Assembly (NCBI RefSeq): GCF_027116575.1
Contig: NZ_CP098252.1
Location: 1,364,001 to 1,428,000, forward strand
Reading direction: 5' to 3'
DNA: 64,000 nt
Source of the DNA: Oxalobacter aliiformigenes
Lineage (GTDB): Bacteria > Pseudomonadota > Gammaproteobacteria > Burkholderiales > Burkholderiaceae_D
Part shown: piece by piece, positions 34,854 through 43,291 of the stretch
Numbering within the stretch: position 1 is the first letter of the stretch
Layout of the letters: every line of letters starts with the position of its first letter
Translations under genes and position numbers: made by a program
Notes under the pieces: generated by a model
Told to the model about the DNA's origin: nothing
Databases searched by the model: none
What the model saw: the letters and a program-made list of their open reading frames with translations, nothing else

Positions 34854-35108
34854 GACTTTCTCCTGTCTTGTCATTGCGATATGATTGTTACGATACGCCA
34901 AAATCTTATTCAAATCAAACACATCCGGAATTTCACGGAAAACGTGTACCGGTTCGCCATGTTTTCATGACAGCCGCTTCCGGGCATACCGTTCCGGTTT
35001 CGGCTGACGTATTTCTCCCGAAAGAAGCACAAAAAGAGACCCATTGCCGGAAAGTCAGGGTAAGATTGTCCCGCCGTTTGGGCCTGTCGAATTTTCGAGG
35101 AGAACAGG

Positions 35109-36212
35109 ATGCATTACCGTCATATTGTATTCGATCTGGAAAACACGCTTGCCGATCCCGGAATGACCGAAACAGGCCATACCGGAAACCTGTCCGGGCG
35201 GTTTTCCGCCTGCACCGGTATCCGGCCACTTTTGCAGGGTCTCAATGCCATGCACTATACGGTGGGCGCCATCACGTGTCTGCCGGAAACAGAAGGAACG
35301 GCACTGCTTGAGAAAACCGGTCTGGCCCCCTGTATCTCCCGATTCATCCACGCGGAAAATACCGACGGAAAAACCGCCTGTCCACTTGAACGCTATCTGG
35401 AAGAACCGGGAATACAATGCCGTGACATCCTGTTCGTCACTGCAACGGAAACAGGATGCCGGATGGCCGGAAAAACCGGTATCGATTGCGTTCTGGCCGA
35501 ATGGTGCCACCGTGAAACGGTGACGACAGATGCTTCCGTCACGCGTCTGAAACGTCCGGATGATCTGGCCGTTTTTCTGGGAAAACCCGGCAAAAACATT
35601 CCCGATCCCTGGCTTTCCTGGGCGATCGAACTGCAATTCATCGCCCAGGCCGGGCAAACCTATTCCCGCGATCCGTTCGATCTGGAACGTTTCGGCCGGA
35701 TCAGGGAAATCGCGGCCGAAATCATGACGGCCAAATCCGGTCTGGAAATGGAAACCGTCAAAAACCTGTTTTGCAACGAATCGGGATTCCAGACCCCGAA
35801 ACTGGATACACGGGCTGCCATATTCGAGAACGGGAAGATACTGCTCGTACGGGAAACCGCCGGAAAATGGTCGCTTCCCGGCGGATGGGTCGATGTTGAC
35901 CAGTCCATTGCTTCCAACACCGTCAAGGAAGTGAAAGAAGAAGCAGGGCTGGATGTGGAACCGGTCCGGCTGATCGCCGTACTGGACGGAAACAGGAAAC
36001 AGCCCAGACATTACGCTTATGGCATCTGCAAGCTGTTCGTATTGTGTCAGGCGAAAGGAGGGCGGTTTTCCGCCAATCATGAGACATCGGAAAGCGCGTT
36101 TTTTTCCCTGGACAACCTTCCTCCGCTTTTCACCGAAAAAAACACGGAAGAACAGATCCGTATGTGCTTTCTGGCGGCCGCCGACGAAAAATGGCAAGTG
36201 ATGTTCGACTGA
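35109..36212 (+). CDS. HAD-like domain fused to a Nudix hydrolase
   Basis: A 367-residue two-part protein. Residues 1-155 resemble a HAD phosphatase (IVFDLENTLADPG at 6-18), but motif I reads D9-L-E11-N-T rather than D-x-D, and the later motif region FVTATETGCRMAGKTGI (109-125) lacks the usual acidic pair, so phosphatase activity is doubtful. Residues about 165-225 match the Nudix_N domain (WAIELQFIAQAGQTYSRDPF, DLERF), and 235-355 form a Nudix hydrolase. Its box runs from G259 to L281 with KE at 273-274 and EE at 277-278; the first Glu is Gln265. Nudix enzymes of this type split nucleoside diphosphates linked to another group. The fusion looks uncommon. Confidence 0.8.
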   Translation: MHYRHIVFDLENTLADPGMTETGHTGNLSGRFSACTGIRPLLQGLNAMHYTVGAITCLPETEGTALLEKTGLAPCISRFIHAENTDGKTACPLERYLEEPGIQCRDILFVTATETGCRMAGKTGIDCVLAEWCHRETVTTDASVTRLKRPDDLAVFLGKPGKNIPDPWLSWAIELQFIAQAGQTYSRDPFDLERFGRIREIAAEIMTAKSGLEMETVKNLFCNESGFQTPKLDTRAAIFENGKILLVRETAGKWSLPGGWVDVDQSIASNTVKEVKEEAGLDVEPVRLIAVLDGNRKQPRHYAYGICKLFVLCQAKGGRFSANHETSESAFFSLDNLPPLFTEKNTEEQIRMCFLAAADEKWQVMFD

Positions 36213-36508
36213 CGGCAATCGGCCGGCCCGTTTCCCGGACCGGTATTTCCCCTTGCAGGCCAACCTTTTCGCGGATCGTGGAGCGTCCCTGCCTTCCGGA
36301 TCCGGACACACGGCGGAAAAACAACCGTTTACTTTCCCATACAAAACACTTGACGATACATAATACACTTCAGACCGTTGCATGCCGGTGGAAAATCCTG
36401 TCGCAACCGGTATTGCGTGGGCAATCCCGGCCTGACAGATCCGCCGGGCAGTGGCGAACCGGCACATTCCTGCTTCCGAAAATCCGGACGTTTCCGGCAT
36501 ATCAAATC

Positions 36509-36898
36509 ATGTGGATAATCAGAACCTATATCGTCACCTTCAGAAAATTCGACGATTTCGGCGGGCGGGCGAACAGGGCGGAATTCCGGAATTTCAGCAT
36601 CGTATCGTTCGTCATCCAGTTGTGCTTCCCGGTGATCGGCGCATTGTCACCCGTCGGCTACCTTTTCGAAAACGTCTTTTCGCTGGTTCCGCTCGTGCCC
36701 GCCGTCAGTCTTGTCGTCAGACGTCTGCATGATACCGGAACGAACGGATGGCTCGTACTGCCGGGTCTGGTCCCGTTCCTTAATTTCCTCATCCTGTACC
36801 TGCTTTTTTTCTATTACAGCGATCCATACGACAACGGCTATGGACTTCCGCCGGACCGACAGGTCAAGGAATCCGTTTCTGCCCGGAAACAGGTATAA
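36509..36898 (+). CDS. DUF805 family membrane protein 1
   Basis: A 129-residue inner-membrane protein with the DUF805 layout: an amphipathic start FDDFGGRANRAEFRNF, three or four membrane segments, and the family motif VVRRLHDTGTNGWLVLPGLVPFLN, then the tail DPYDNGYGLPPD. DUF805 proteins are found widely in bacteria and their function is unknown. I chose the Met at 36509; the frame opens to 36164, inside the Nudix gene, without homology. A second DUF805 gene follows about 110 bases later, so the two may be co-transcribed. Confidence 0.82.
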   Translation: MWIIRTYIVTFRKFDDFGGRANRAEFRNFSIVSFVIQLCFPVIGALSPVGYLFENVFSLVPLVPAVSLVVRRLHDTGTNGWLVLPGLVPFLNFLILYLLFFYYSDPYDNGYGLPPDRQVKESVSARKQV

Positions 36899-37010
36899 CG
36901 GATGCCCGATCAGCCGATACCGGAAAAATCCCGGCTTGAGCGATCCGGAAACTGTCACGCCTGGAAATTTGTTGCTAAACTTTCCCGGTTGAAAACCGGA
37001 CGGAATTGTC

Positions 37011-37361
37011 ATGAAGAAATGGTTTGCCGCCTATGGCCTGATTTTCTACCGCTATCTGGACTACCGGGGACGTTCTCCACGATCGGAACTCTGGAACTTC
37101 ATCATCAATACCCTGCTGATTCAGCTGGCCATCCATGTTTTTGCCGGAAAAAGCATCGTTTCGTTCATTTTCCACATCGTCGCCATGATCGCACTGGCTG
37201 CGCTGATCGTCCGCCGGTTCCACGATATCGGATATTCGGGCTGGTACCTGCTGACGATATTCGTCCCGTTCGTCAATTTCATCGCTCTGTTCGTGCTGCT
37301 GTTTTTCAAAAGCGCACCCGGAGAAAACCGCTACGGCCCCCGGCCACCGCCCGCAAAATAA
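37011..37361 (+). CDS. DUF805 family membrane protein 2
   Basis: A 116-residue paralog of the preceding DUF805 protein: start FYRYLDYRGRSPRSELWNF, three hydrophobic segments, the motif IVRRFHDIGYSGWYLLTIFVPFVN and the tail GENRYGPRPP. It differs enough that duplication is not recent. The gene converges with the small zinc-ribbon gene, whose stop lies three bases after its own stop. Confidence 0.82.
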   Translation: MKKWFAAYGLIFYRYLDYRGRSPRSELWNFIINTLLIQLAIHVFAGKSIVSFIFHIVAMIALAALIVRRFHDIGYSGWYLLTIFVPFVNFIALFVLLFFKSAPGENRYGPRPPPAK

Positions 37362-37364
37362 ATA

Positions 37365-37634
37365 TCAGTGATGGTCGTTCCAGCGTTTCAACGTCGGGAA
37401 AAACGCTCTCATGAGATGACGTGCCTCATCCCGTGTCATGCCTTCCTGCGAGGCGAGATGGGGCGCGCAATGCTCGATCATCTGGTCCATCGTCATGTCC
37501 GACGTGAATTTTCCGTGGTTGTAACAGTAACTGCAATAATCCGTATTGGTCGTGCCGTTGGCGTTTTTGCCATAAACGATATCGCGGTCCGACATCGGCA
37601 TGCCGCACGACTGGCAACGTTTTTCATTTTCCAT
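37365..37634 (-). CDS. Small zinc-ribbon protein
   Basis: An 89-residue protein of the putative zinc-ribbon family (often annotated zf_ribbon). Cys7 and Cys10 (CQSCGMPM) and Cys34 and Cys37 (DYCSYCYNHG) form a four-cysteine zinc knuckle pair. The second half is helical (MTMDQMIEHCAPHLA, MTRDEARHLMRAFFPTLKRW). The function of this family is not known; members are common single genes in bacteria. The gene is convergent with the second DUF805 gene and separated from the trhP promoter region by about 180 bases. Confidence 0.82.
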   Translation of the reverse strand: MENEKRCQSCGMPMSDRDIVYGKNANGTTNTDYCSYCYNHGKFTSDMTMDQMIEHCAPHLASQEGMTRDEARHLMRAFFPTLKRWNDHH

Positions 37635-37816
37635 GGCAAAGATCCTCTCGTCAGTCTAAATGTCCATCACGGATCATTCCGGTCGCCCCGGAAGAACACC
37701 TCTATATAAAAAAGCATTGAAAAGCGTTATTTCAGCCATTCATTTCTTTTTATATCATATTTCCCGCAAAATTCATCCAGAACGGATATTTCCGTGAAGA
37801 CAGCAGGTGCATTCGC

Positions 37817-37822
37817 TATAAT
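37817..37822 (+). promoter_or_regulatory. Candidate -10 box of trhP
   Basis: A perfect TATAAT occurs 28 bases before the chosen trhP start. No convincing -35 box stands at the usual distance. The position supports starting trhP at 37851 rather than at the first in-frame Met (37794), which would lie upstream of transcription. Confidence 0.5.
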
Positions 37823-37850
37823 GGCCTTTTCCTTAAACAAGCGTTTTGCC

Positions 37851-39233
37851 ATGTCTCATTCACCCGAACTGTTACTGCCAGCCGGTTCCATCGAAAAAAT
37901 GCGGGCCGCCTACGATTTCGGCGCCGATGCCGTGTATGCCGGTCAACCGCGTTACAGCCTCCGTGCCAGAAACAATGAATTCTCGACGCTGGAAACGCTG
38001 AAAGAGGGAATCGACGAAGCCCACCGGCGCGGCAGAAAATTCTACGTCGCCAGCAATATCTACGCGCACAACGCCAAACTGAAAACCTATCTGGACGATA
38101 TGGCCCCCGTTGCCGACATGAAGCCTGATGCCCTGATCATGGCCGATCCGGGCCTGATCATGATGGTACGGGACAAGTGGCCCGACATTCCCGTTCACCT
38201 GTCGGTACAGGCCAACGCCATCAACTGGGCCGACGTGAAATTCTGGGAACGCATCGGACTGACCCGTGTCATCCTGTCGCGGGAACTGTCACTGGATGAA
38301 ATCGCGGAAATCCGCCAGCGGTGTCCGGACATGGAACTGGAAGTATTCGTGCACGGCGCGCTTTGCGTCGCCTATTCGGGCCGGTGCCTGCTGTCGGGCT
38401 ATTTCAACCACCGCGATTCCAATCAGGGCACCTGTACCAACTCCTGCCGCTGGCGTTACAAAATCGCCAACGCGACGGAAGACGCCACCGGAGACATCGT
38501 GCCGCTGGACATGGTGCAAATCATGGCATCGGAACAAACCCTGCCTTCCGCACTGGGCGACATGCCCCGCCATCCGGCCGCCGACCGGGTCTATCTGATC
38601 GAGGAGGGAAAACGGGCCGGCCAGCTTCTTCCCATCCTGGAAGACGAGCATGGCACTTACATCATGAATTCGAAAGATCTCCGCGCCATCGAACATATCG
38701 GAAGACTTGTCGAAATCGGTGTCGATTCCCTGAAAATCGAAGGACGCACCAAATCCATATACTATGTCGTCCGGACTGCCCAGGCCTACCGCAAGGCCAT
38801 CGATGATGCCGTGGCCGGCCGGCCATTCGATATCTCCCTGCTGGGCGCCCTCCAGGGACTGGCAAACCGCGGCTATACCGACGGCTTCTACAAACGTCAC
38901 CACACCCGGGAATACCAGAACTACATGACCGGTGCATCCGAACTGCACAACAGCCACTATGTCGGCGATATCGTCTCCACCAAAGACGGCTGGGCCACCG
39001 TTCTCGTCAAGAACCGTTTTTCGGTCGGCGATATACTGGAAGTTTTCCACCCGCAAGGCAACACCGTTGTCCCGCTGGAAAAAATGACCAGTGAGGAAGG
39101 GGAAACCATTTCCGTCGCACCGGGAAGCGGCCATCGCGTCCGCATTCCGCTGGACGCACGGTACAATGGCGCTTTCATCGCACGCCGCCTGAACAGGGAA
39201 GGCGACACCGCAAACGGAAACAGCACATTATGA
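37851..39233 (+). CDS. trhP: U32-family tRNA hydroxylation protein TrhP (YegQ)
   Basis: A 460-residue peptidase-U32-like protein related to Escherichia coli TrhP/YegQ, which is needed for prephenate-dependent 5-hydroxyuridine formation at tRNA position 34. The family signature is clear: ELLLPAGSIEKMRAAYDFGADAVYAG at the N-terminus, then EVFVHGALCVAYSGRCLLS and a cysteine cluster (NQGTCTNSCRWRY) that likely binds an iron-sulphur cluster. The Met at 37851 (MSHSPELLLP) fits the family. Its TGA overlaps the dnaQ ATG by four bases, so the two genes form an operon. Confidence 0.9.
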   Translation: MSHSPELLLPAGSIEKMRAAYDFGADAVYAGQPRYSLRARNNEFSTLETLKEGIDEAHRRGRKFYVASNIYAHNAKLKTYLDDMAPVADMKPDALIMADPGLIMMVRDKWPDIPVHLSVQANAINWADVKFWERIGLTRVILSRELSLDEIAEIRQRCPDMELEVFVHGALCVAYSGRCLLSGYFNHRDSNQGTCTNSCRWRYKIANATEDATGDIVPLDMVQIMASEQTLPSALGDMPRHPAADRVYLIEEGKRAGQLLPILEDEHGTYIMNSKDLRAIEHIGRLVEIGVDSLKIEGRTKSIYYVVRTAQAYRKAIDDAVAGRPFDISLLGALQGLANRGYTDGFYKRHHTREYQNYMTGASELHNSHYVGDIVSTKDGWATVLVKNRFSVGDILEVFHPQGNTVVPLEKMTSEEGETISVAPGSGHRVRIPLDARYNGAFIARRLNREGDTANGNSTL

Positions 39234-39967
39234 GACAGATCGTACTCGATACCGAAACAACCGGCCTGTATGCCGACAATGGCGACCGAATTGTTGAAAT
39301 CGGCTGCGTGGAAGTCCTGAACCGCCACGTCACCAAAAACCATTTCCATCAATACATCAATCCGGAACGCGATTCCCACCCGGACGCTCTGGCCGTGCAC
39401 GGGCTGACGACGGAATTTCTGTCCGACAAGCCGAAATTCGCCGAAATCGCCCGGGCTTTCTGCGATTACATCCGCGGTGCCGAACTCGTCATCCACAATG
39501 CACCGTTCGACGTGGGTTTTCTGAATGCCGAACTGGCCAGACTCGATCTGCCTCCCGTCGAAGAACTGGTCGCCTGCGTGACCGACAGTCTCGTCAAGGC
39601 CCGCGACATGTTCCCGGGCCGCCGGAACTCACTGGACGCGCTGTGCGAACGGTTCGAGATCGACAATACCCACCGAACGCTGCACGGAGCGCTGCTCGAC
39701 GCAGAACTGCTCGCCGAAGTCTATCTGGCCATGACACGCGGACAGGAAACGCTCGAAATCGAGAAACTGACTCTGGCCGATGAAGAAGAAGCGGCCCGGG
39801 GCAAGCCGCTTTCAGCCTTTCAGGTCATGGTGCTATCCCCGACAGAAGAAGAACTGGCCAAGCATGAAGCCGTGCTGGACGACATCGAAAAGAGCAACAA
39901 GGGAAAACCCTGCGTCTGGCGCATGGAAGACATCGCCGAAGTCACGGAAGCGAAGGAAGTGACGTAA
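39230..39967 (+). CDS. dnaQ: DNA polymerase III epsilon subunit (3'-5' exonuclease)
   Basis: The proofreading subunit of the replicative polymerase, 245 residues. All exonuclease motifs are visible: LDTETTG near residue 7 (Exo I), IHNAPFDVGFLNAEL (Exo II) and HGALLDAELLAEVY (Exo III epsilon type, with His and Asp). The C-terminal 60 residues, with an acidic stretch and LSAFQVMVLSPTEEELAKHEA, form the part that would bind the alpha subunit. It is translated from a start overlapping the trhP stop (ATGA). It converges with the thioredoxin-like gene nine bases away. Confidence 0.95.
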   Translation: MRQIVLDTETTGLYADNGDRIVEIGCVEVLNRHVTKNHFHQYINPERDSHPDALAVHGLTTEFLSDKPKFAEIARAFCDYIRGAELVIHNAPFDVGFLNAELARLDLPPVEELVACVTDSLVKARDMFPGRRNSLDALCERFEIDNTHRTLHGALLDAELLAEVYLAMTRGQETLEIEKLTLADEEEAARGKPLSAFQVMVLSPTEEELAKHEAVLDDIEKSNKGKPCVWRMEDIAEVTEAKEVT

Positions 39968-39976
39968 GCGAAAACT

Positions 39977-40414
39977 TCAACCTTCATTTTCGACGACACG
40001 ACGAAGCAGCGTCCTCAAATTCACTTCCTTCTGCCAGCAGGCATGTTCCTCATTGCTGGAGGCCAGCCGTTTCATCTCGTCAAGATCTGTATCGAGCTGG
40101 CTTTTCAGAAGCCGTTCGGCAACACCGGCATCGGGATGGATACATCCGAAAAAATTGACGATATCGCCATACTGGATAAGAAGACTCGGAAAATTCTCGA
40201 TATCGATTTCACCCAGAAGTTCGGCATGATCCTCGATATCGATCCACAGAAAAACAATGTCCGGATATTTTTGCGCCAGCGACTCGAATGCCGGCCGCCA
40301 TCCGCGGCAGGCCCCGCACCAGTGGGCGCAAAAGCAGGCAACGATCCATGAACTGTCCGTCAGGGTCACGTTCAGAAGTGGATAATCCGGTTCTTTGAGC
40401 TGTGCGAACGGCAT
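39977..40414 (-). CDS. Thioredoxin-like protein
   Basis: A 145-residue thioredoxin-fold protein. The active-site sequence is WCGAC (Cys33 and Cys36) in FCAHWCGACRGWRPAFESLA, followed by the usual strand VFLWIDIEDHAELL and the cis-proline region IENFPSLLIQYGD. No signal peptide is present, so it is cytoplasmic. The WCGAC active site and a long helical tail (105-145) distinguish it from the main thioredoxin (WCGPC). It probably acts in thiol-disulphide exchange or as a chaperone; the partner is unknown. Confidence 0.87.
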   Translation of the reverse strand: MPFAQLKEPDYPLLNVTLTDSSWIVACFCAHWCGACRGWRPAFESLAQKYPDIVFLWIDIEDHAELLGEIDIENFPSLLIQYGDIVNFFGCIHPDAGVAERLLKSQLDTDLDEMKRLASSNEEHACWQKEVNLRTLLRRVVENEG

Positions 40415-40577
40415 AATGGCGGCAAACGGAACAAAGCGGTAAACTTGGGGTTGCTATTTTAACGTAAGCCTGAAGGCAATGGCACAGTTTCCGGCAACGG
40501 AAACCTTGTCCATCCGCAAAAACGGGACAAAAACAACGCGTTGCCGTTCGGGCATTCCGGTGCGAGGAAACGGTATC

Positions 40578-41504
40578 TTGGACATCCGACCCTATCGGGG
40601 GCGTTTCGCCCCGTCGCCGACCGGCGAACTGCATTTCGGCTCACTGGTAGCCGCCGTCGGCAGCTATCTGGACGCCAGGGCGAACGGCGGCGAGTGGATC
40701 GTCCGCATCGAAGATGTCGATACCACACGTTGCCATCCCGAATTCGAGACCTCCATTCTCCGGACACTGGAAGCCTACGGATTCGAATGGGACGGGCCAA
40801 TCGTTCGCCAGTCGGAACGGACCGCCTATTACCGGGAAGTGTTCGAGATCCTGAAAAGGGAAGGGTTCGTCTACGGATGTGCCTGTACCCGGAAAGAAAT
40901 CGCCGACTCGGCAATCGGGACCGACGGCGCCCCCGTTTACCCCGGTACCTGCCGTAACGGTCTTGCACCGGGGAAAAAGGCCCGTGCCTGGCGCCTGAAA
41001 GTTCCGGATATGACAATCGAATACCACGATGCGATACAAGGGCACCAGTTCCAGAACCCCGGTCGGGACGTCGGTGACTTCGTCCTGTTGCGTGCCGACG
41101 GTCTTTTCGCCTATCAGCTGGCCGTCGTGGCAGACGATATCGGACAGGATATCAGTCATGTCGTGCGGGGTGCCGATCTGTTGGCGTCCACCCCCCGACA
41201 GATCTGGTTGTATCGGTGCCTGAAAAAAGACATTCCCGCCTACGCGCATTTGCCGCTCGCCGTCAATGAAGCGGGAGAAAAGCTCTCGAAACAGACCCGC
41301 GCCCGGCCCGTCGGAACACACGACCCCGTCGCACGGCTTGTGGAGGCCATGCGTTTTCTCAACCTTCATCCCGAAAAAACGTGGCACTCTCTGCAAGATT
41401 TGTGGAACTGGGCGATAATGAACTGGTCAATTGGAAATGTGCCTAAAAGACAGACGACAAGAAGTCCCGACTCAACCTATCAGGAGAAAAAACATGATCG
41501 TTAA
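40578..41504 (+). CDS. gluQ: Glutamyl-Q tRNA(Asp) synthetase
   Basis: This truncated glutamyl-tRNA synthetase paralog attaches glutamate to queuosine at position 34 of tRNA(Asp). The class I HIGH-type motif is in RFAPSPTGELHFGSL and the KMSKS-type motif reads KLSKQ; a zinc site is formed by CACTRKEI and PGTC. The anticodon-binding domain is absent, as expected at 308 residues. I chose a TTG start at 40578: GAGGAAA lies eight bases before and the protein then begins MDIRPYRGRFAPSP, as in relatives. The first in-frame ATG (40479) would add 33 unrelated residues. The gene overlaps the next by 11 bases. Confidence 0.9.
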   Translation: MDIRPYRGRFAPSPTGELHFGSLVAAVGSYLDARANGGEWIVRIEDVDTTRCHPEFETSILRTLEAYGFEWDGPIVRQSERTAYYREVFEILKREGFVYGCACTRKEIADSAIGTDGAPVYPGTCRNGLAPGKKARAWRLKVPDMTIEYHDAIQGHQFQNPGRDVGDFVLLRADGLFAYQLAVVADDIGQDISHVVRGADLLASTPRQIWLYRCLKKDIPAYAHLPLAVNEAGEKLSKQTRARPVGTHDPVARLVEAMRFLNLHPEKTWHSLQDLWNWAIMNWSIGNVPKRQTTRSPDSTYQEKKHDR

Positions 41505-41907
41505 AGACCAGGAAGGCATCAAGGAAATACTGAAGAACAACCACGTAGTCGCCATTGTCGGCTATTCCGCCAACGAGGAAAAGGGGGCGCATTATGTGCC
41601 GAAATTCCTGAAAGAACACGGTTATCAGATCGTTCCCGTCAATCCGACCGTCACCGAAGGACTGGGAGAAAAAGCCTATGCTTCCCTGAAAGACATTCCT
41701 TTCCCGGTCGATGTCGTCGACTGTTTCCGCCGTCCGGACGCCATGCCGGAAATCGCCCGTGAAGCGGTCGCCATCGGAGCCAAGGTATTGTGGATGCAAA
41801 AGGGCATCGAAAACGAGGAAGCCGCCAAAATCGCCAGCGATGCCGGCCTAAAGGTCGTTTCCGACCGTTGCATGCTGGAACAGTACACCGAGCTGTTCCT
41901 GAAATAA
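41494..41907 (+). CDS. CoA-binding domain protein 1 (YccU-like)
   Basis: A 137-residue single-domain protein of the CoA-binding (succinyl-CoA-synthetase alpha N-terminal-like) family. The Rossmann turn VVAIVGYSANEEKGAHYVPKF, then PVNPTVTEGLGEKAYASL and the motif VDVVDCFRRPDAMPEIAREAV are clear; LWMQKGIENEEA is typical. Such proteins (Escherichia coli YccU) bind CoA or a similar nucleotide, but their role is unknown. AGGAG lies before the Met at 41494. The start overlaps the end of gluQ, and a paralog follows 189 bases later. Confidence 0.88.
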   Translation: MIVKDQEGIKEILKNNHVVAIVGYSANEEKGAHYVPKFLKEHGYQIVPVNPTVTEGLGEKAYASLKDIPFPVDVVDCFRRPDAMPEIAREAVAIGAKVLWMQKGIENEEAAKIASDAGLKVVSDRCMLEQYTELFLK

Positions 41908-42096
41908 ACCCGTTTTCGCCGGTACTGCCGTCTCTCCTGCAAACGCGGAGAGACGGGATCGGATTTCCGGTTCCTCCCAAAACACCTGACGGTATTTTCG
42001 CGGCTGCCGGAACGTTGGCTGGCGGCCCTTTCCGCTTCTCAGGCAAGGGAAAATGCCGTCCGGTATTGCCCTGAATGCATCTGCAAGGAAAACGAC

Positions 42097-42516
42097 ATGC
42101 TTGTGAAAGACCCTCAGGAAATCAGAAAAATACTGGAAGAAACGAAAACCATCGCCGTCGTCGGCTTTTCCGACGATCCCGGAAGAGGAGCCGCTTATTA
42201 TGTGCCAAAACACATGCACGAAGCGGGTTACCGGATCATTCCGGTCAATCCCGGCCTGACGGAAGGACTGGGGGAAAGATGCTATCCCTCCCTTGGAGAC
42301 ATTCCGGAAAGCATATCCGTCGATATGGTGAATTGCTTCCGGCGACCCGAATTCATCCCCGATATCGCCAGACAGGCTGTCGCCATCGGCGCGAAAGTGC
42401 TCTGGATGCAGATGGGCATCACCAGCGCGGAAGCGGTCGAAATCGCGTCGGACGCCGGCCTGAAAGTCGTGCAGAGTCTTTGCCTCATGAAAGAATACAA
42501 CCGGCTGTTGGGATAA
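42097..42516 (+). CDS. CoA-binding domain protein 2 (YccU-like)
   Basis: A 139-residue paralog of the preceding protein with all the same motifs (IAVVGFSDDPGRGAAYYVPK, PVNPGLTEGLGERCYPSL, MVNCFRRPEFIPDIARQAV, LWMQMGITSAEA). The two share well over half their residues by eye, a tandem duplication older than the two copies' divergence in the N-terminal helix. AAGGAAA lies nine bases before the Met. Keeping both copies suggests separate ligands or conditions, but nothing in the sequence shows which. Confidence 0.88.
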   Translation: MLVKDPQEIRKILEETKTIAVVGFSDDPGRGAAYYVPKHMHEAGYRIIPVNPGLTEGLGERCYPSLGDIPESISVDMVNCFRRPEFIPDIARQAVAIGAKVLWMQMGITSAEAVEIASDAGLKVVQSLCLMKEYNRLLG

Positions 42517-42850
42517 ACGCCTTCTTGCCGGTCGCGTCGCACACCGGAAAAACGGCAGCAGTCCGCAATGCCAAAACGGATTCTCCTGCCGGACTTGAAC
42601 CTTCCGTCCAGATGACAGACGAAACGAAAATCAATAAACCACTTCATAAAATCACGGCAATATCATGATTGAAAAGTGAAAATTCTTTCGCTTCCTGAAC
42701 CGGCTTCCGGGTTCCCGTCCCGTTTTGTGGCCGACTGTCTGCGGCGTTGTACATAAAGAACATGGACATGAAGAAGAGGGTTGCCAGTTAATCCGATTTC
42801 AGATAATCTTATTCCGGATTTTGAAGAGGAACCGTTTCCGGATACCGGCC
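42517..42850. other. Intergenic region, nothing recognised
   Basis: About 330 bases before the MarR-family gene. It contains no hairpin with a T run and no convincing small gene; the in-frame extension of the MarR gene back to 42725 has no homology. A promoter for the MarR-MFS pair should lie here. Confidence 0.45.
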
Positions 42851-43291
42851 ATGATTACCGATGAAATTTTTTACCGTCATTTCACCCTCGTCCAGCAGGA
42901 AAACCGCATCTACGCCGAATGGTGCAAAAAGCGCGGCATATCGTATACCTGGCTGATCATTCTCGATACGATGCTCAGAGCAGAAAAGGACATCGAGCCG
43001 GCCATGCTTTCCGGCACGCTTTTCATTCCACGCCAGACCATCACAAGCCTTCTGGACCAGCTTGAGAAAAACGGACTGATCCGCCGTGAACCGCATCCGG
43101 CCGACCGCCGCAGAACCAGGCTGTATCTGACAGAAAAAGGACACGATACCATTACGGCCATCCTGAAAGAACTGGCCGTCCATGAAGACGCCGTCATCGA
43201 TGAGATCTCACGTGAAGAAATGGCGACCTTCAACCGGATCTATTCAACGATCGTCGAAAAACTGCAAAAGAGGCTTATCCATGACAAGTAA
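42851..43291 (+). CDS. MarR-family transcriptional regulator
   Basis: A 146-residue winged-helix regulator. The recognition helix region is FIPRQTITSLLDQLEKNGLI, and the wing carries the family's ADRRRTRLYLTEKG. MarR proteins usually repress an adjacent exporter and release DNA on binding small phenolic or other compounds. Here the MFS gene begins inside its last codons (11-base overlap), so the two are translated together and the regulator probably controls its own operon. I chose the Met at 42851 (MITDEIFYRHFTL); the frame extends back 42 codons without homology. Confidence 0.88.
   Translation: MITDEIFYRHFTLVQQENRIYAEWCKKRGISYTWLIILDTMLRAEKDIEPAMLSGTLFIPRQTITSLLDQLEKNGLIRREPHPADRRRTRLYLTEKGHDTITAILKELAVHEDAVIDEISREEMATFNRIYSTIVEKLQKRLIHDK

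Noticed and set aside
38289..39134. A 281-codon minus-strand frame
   Set aside because: It is the shadow of trhP, which carries the U32 signature.
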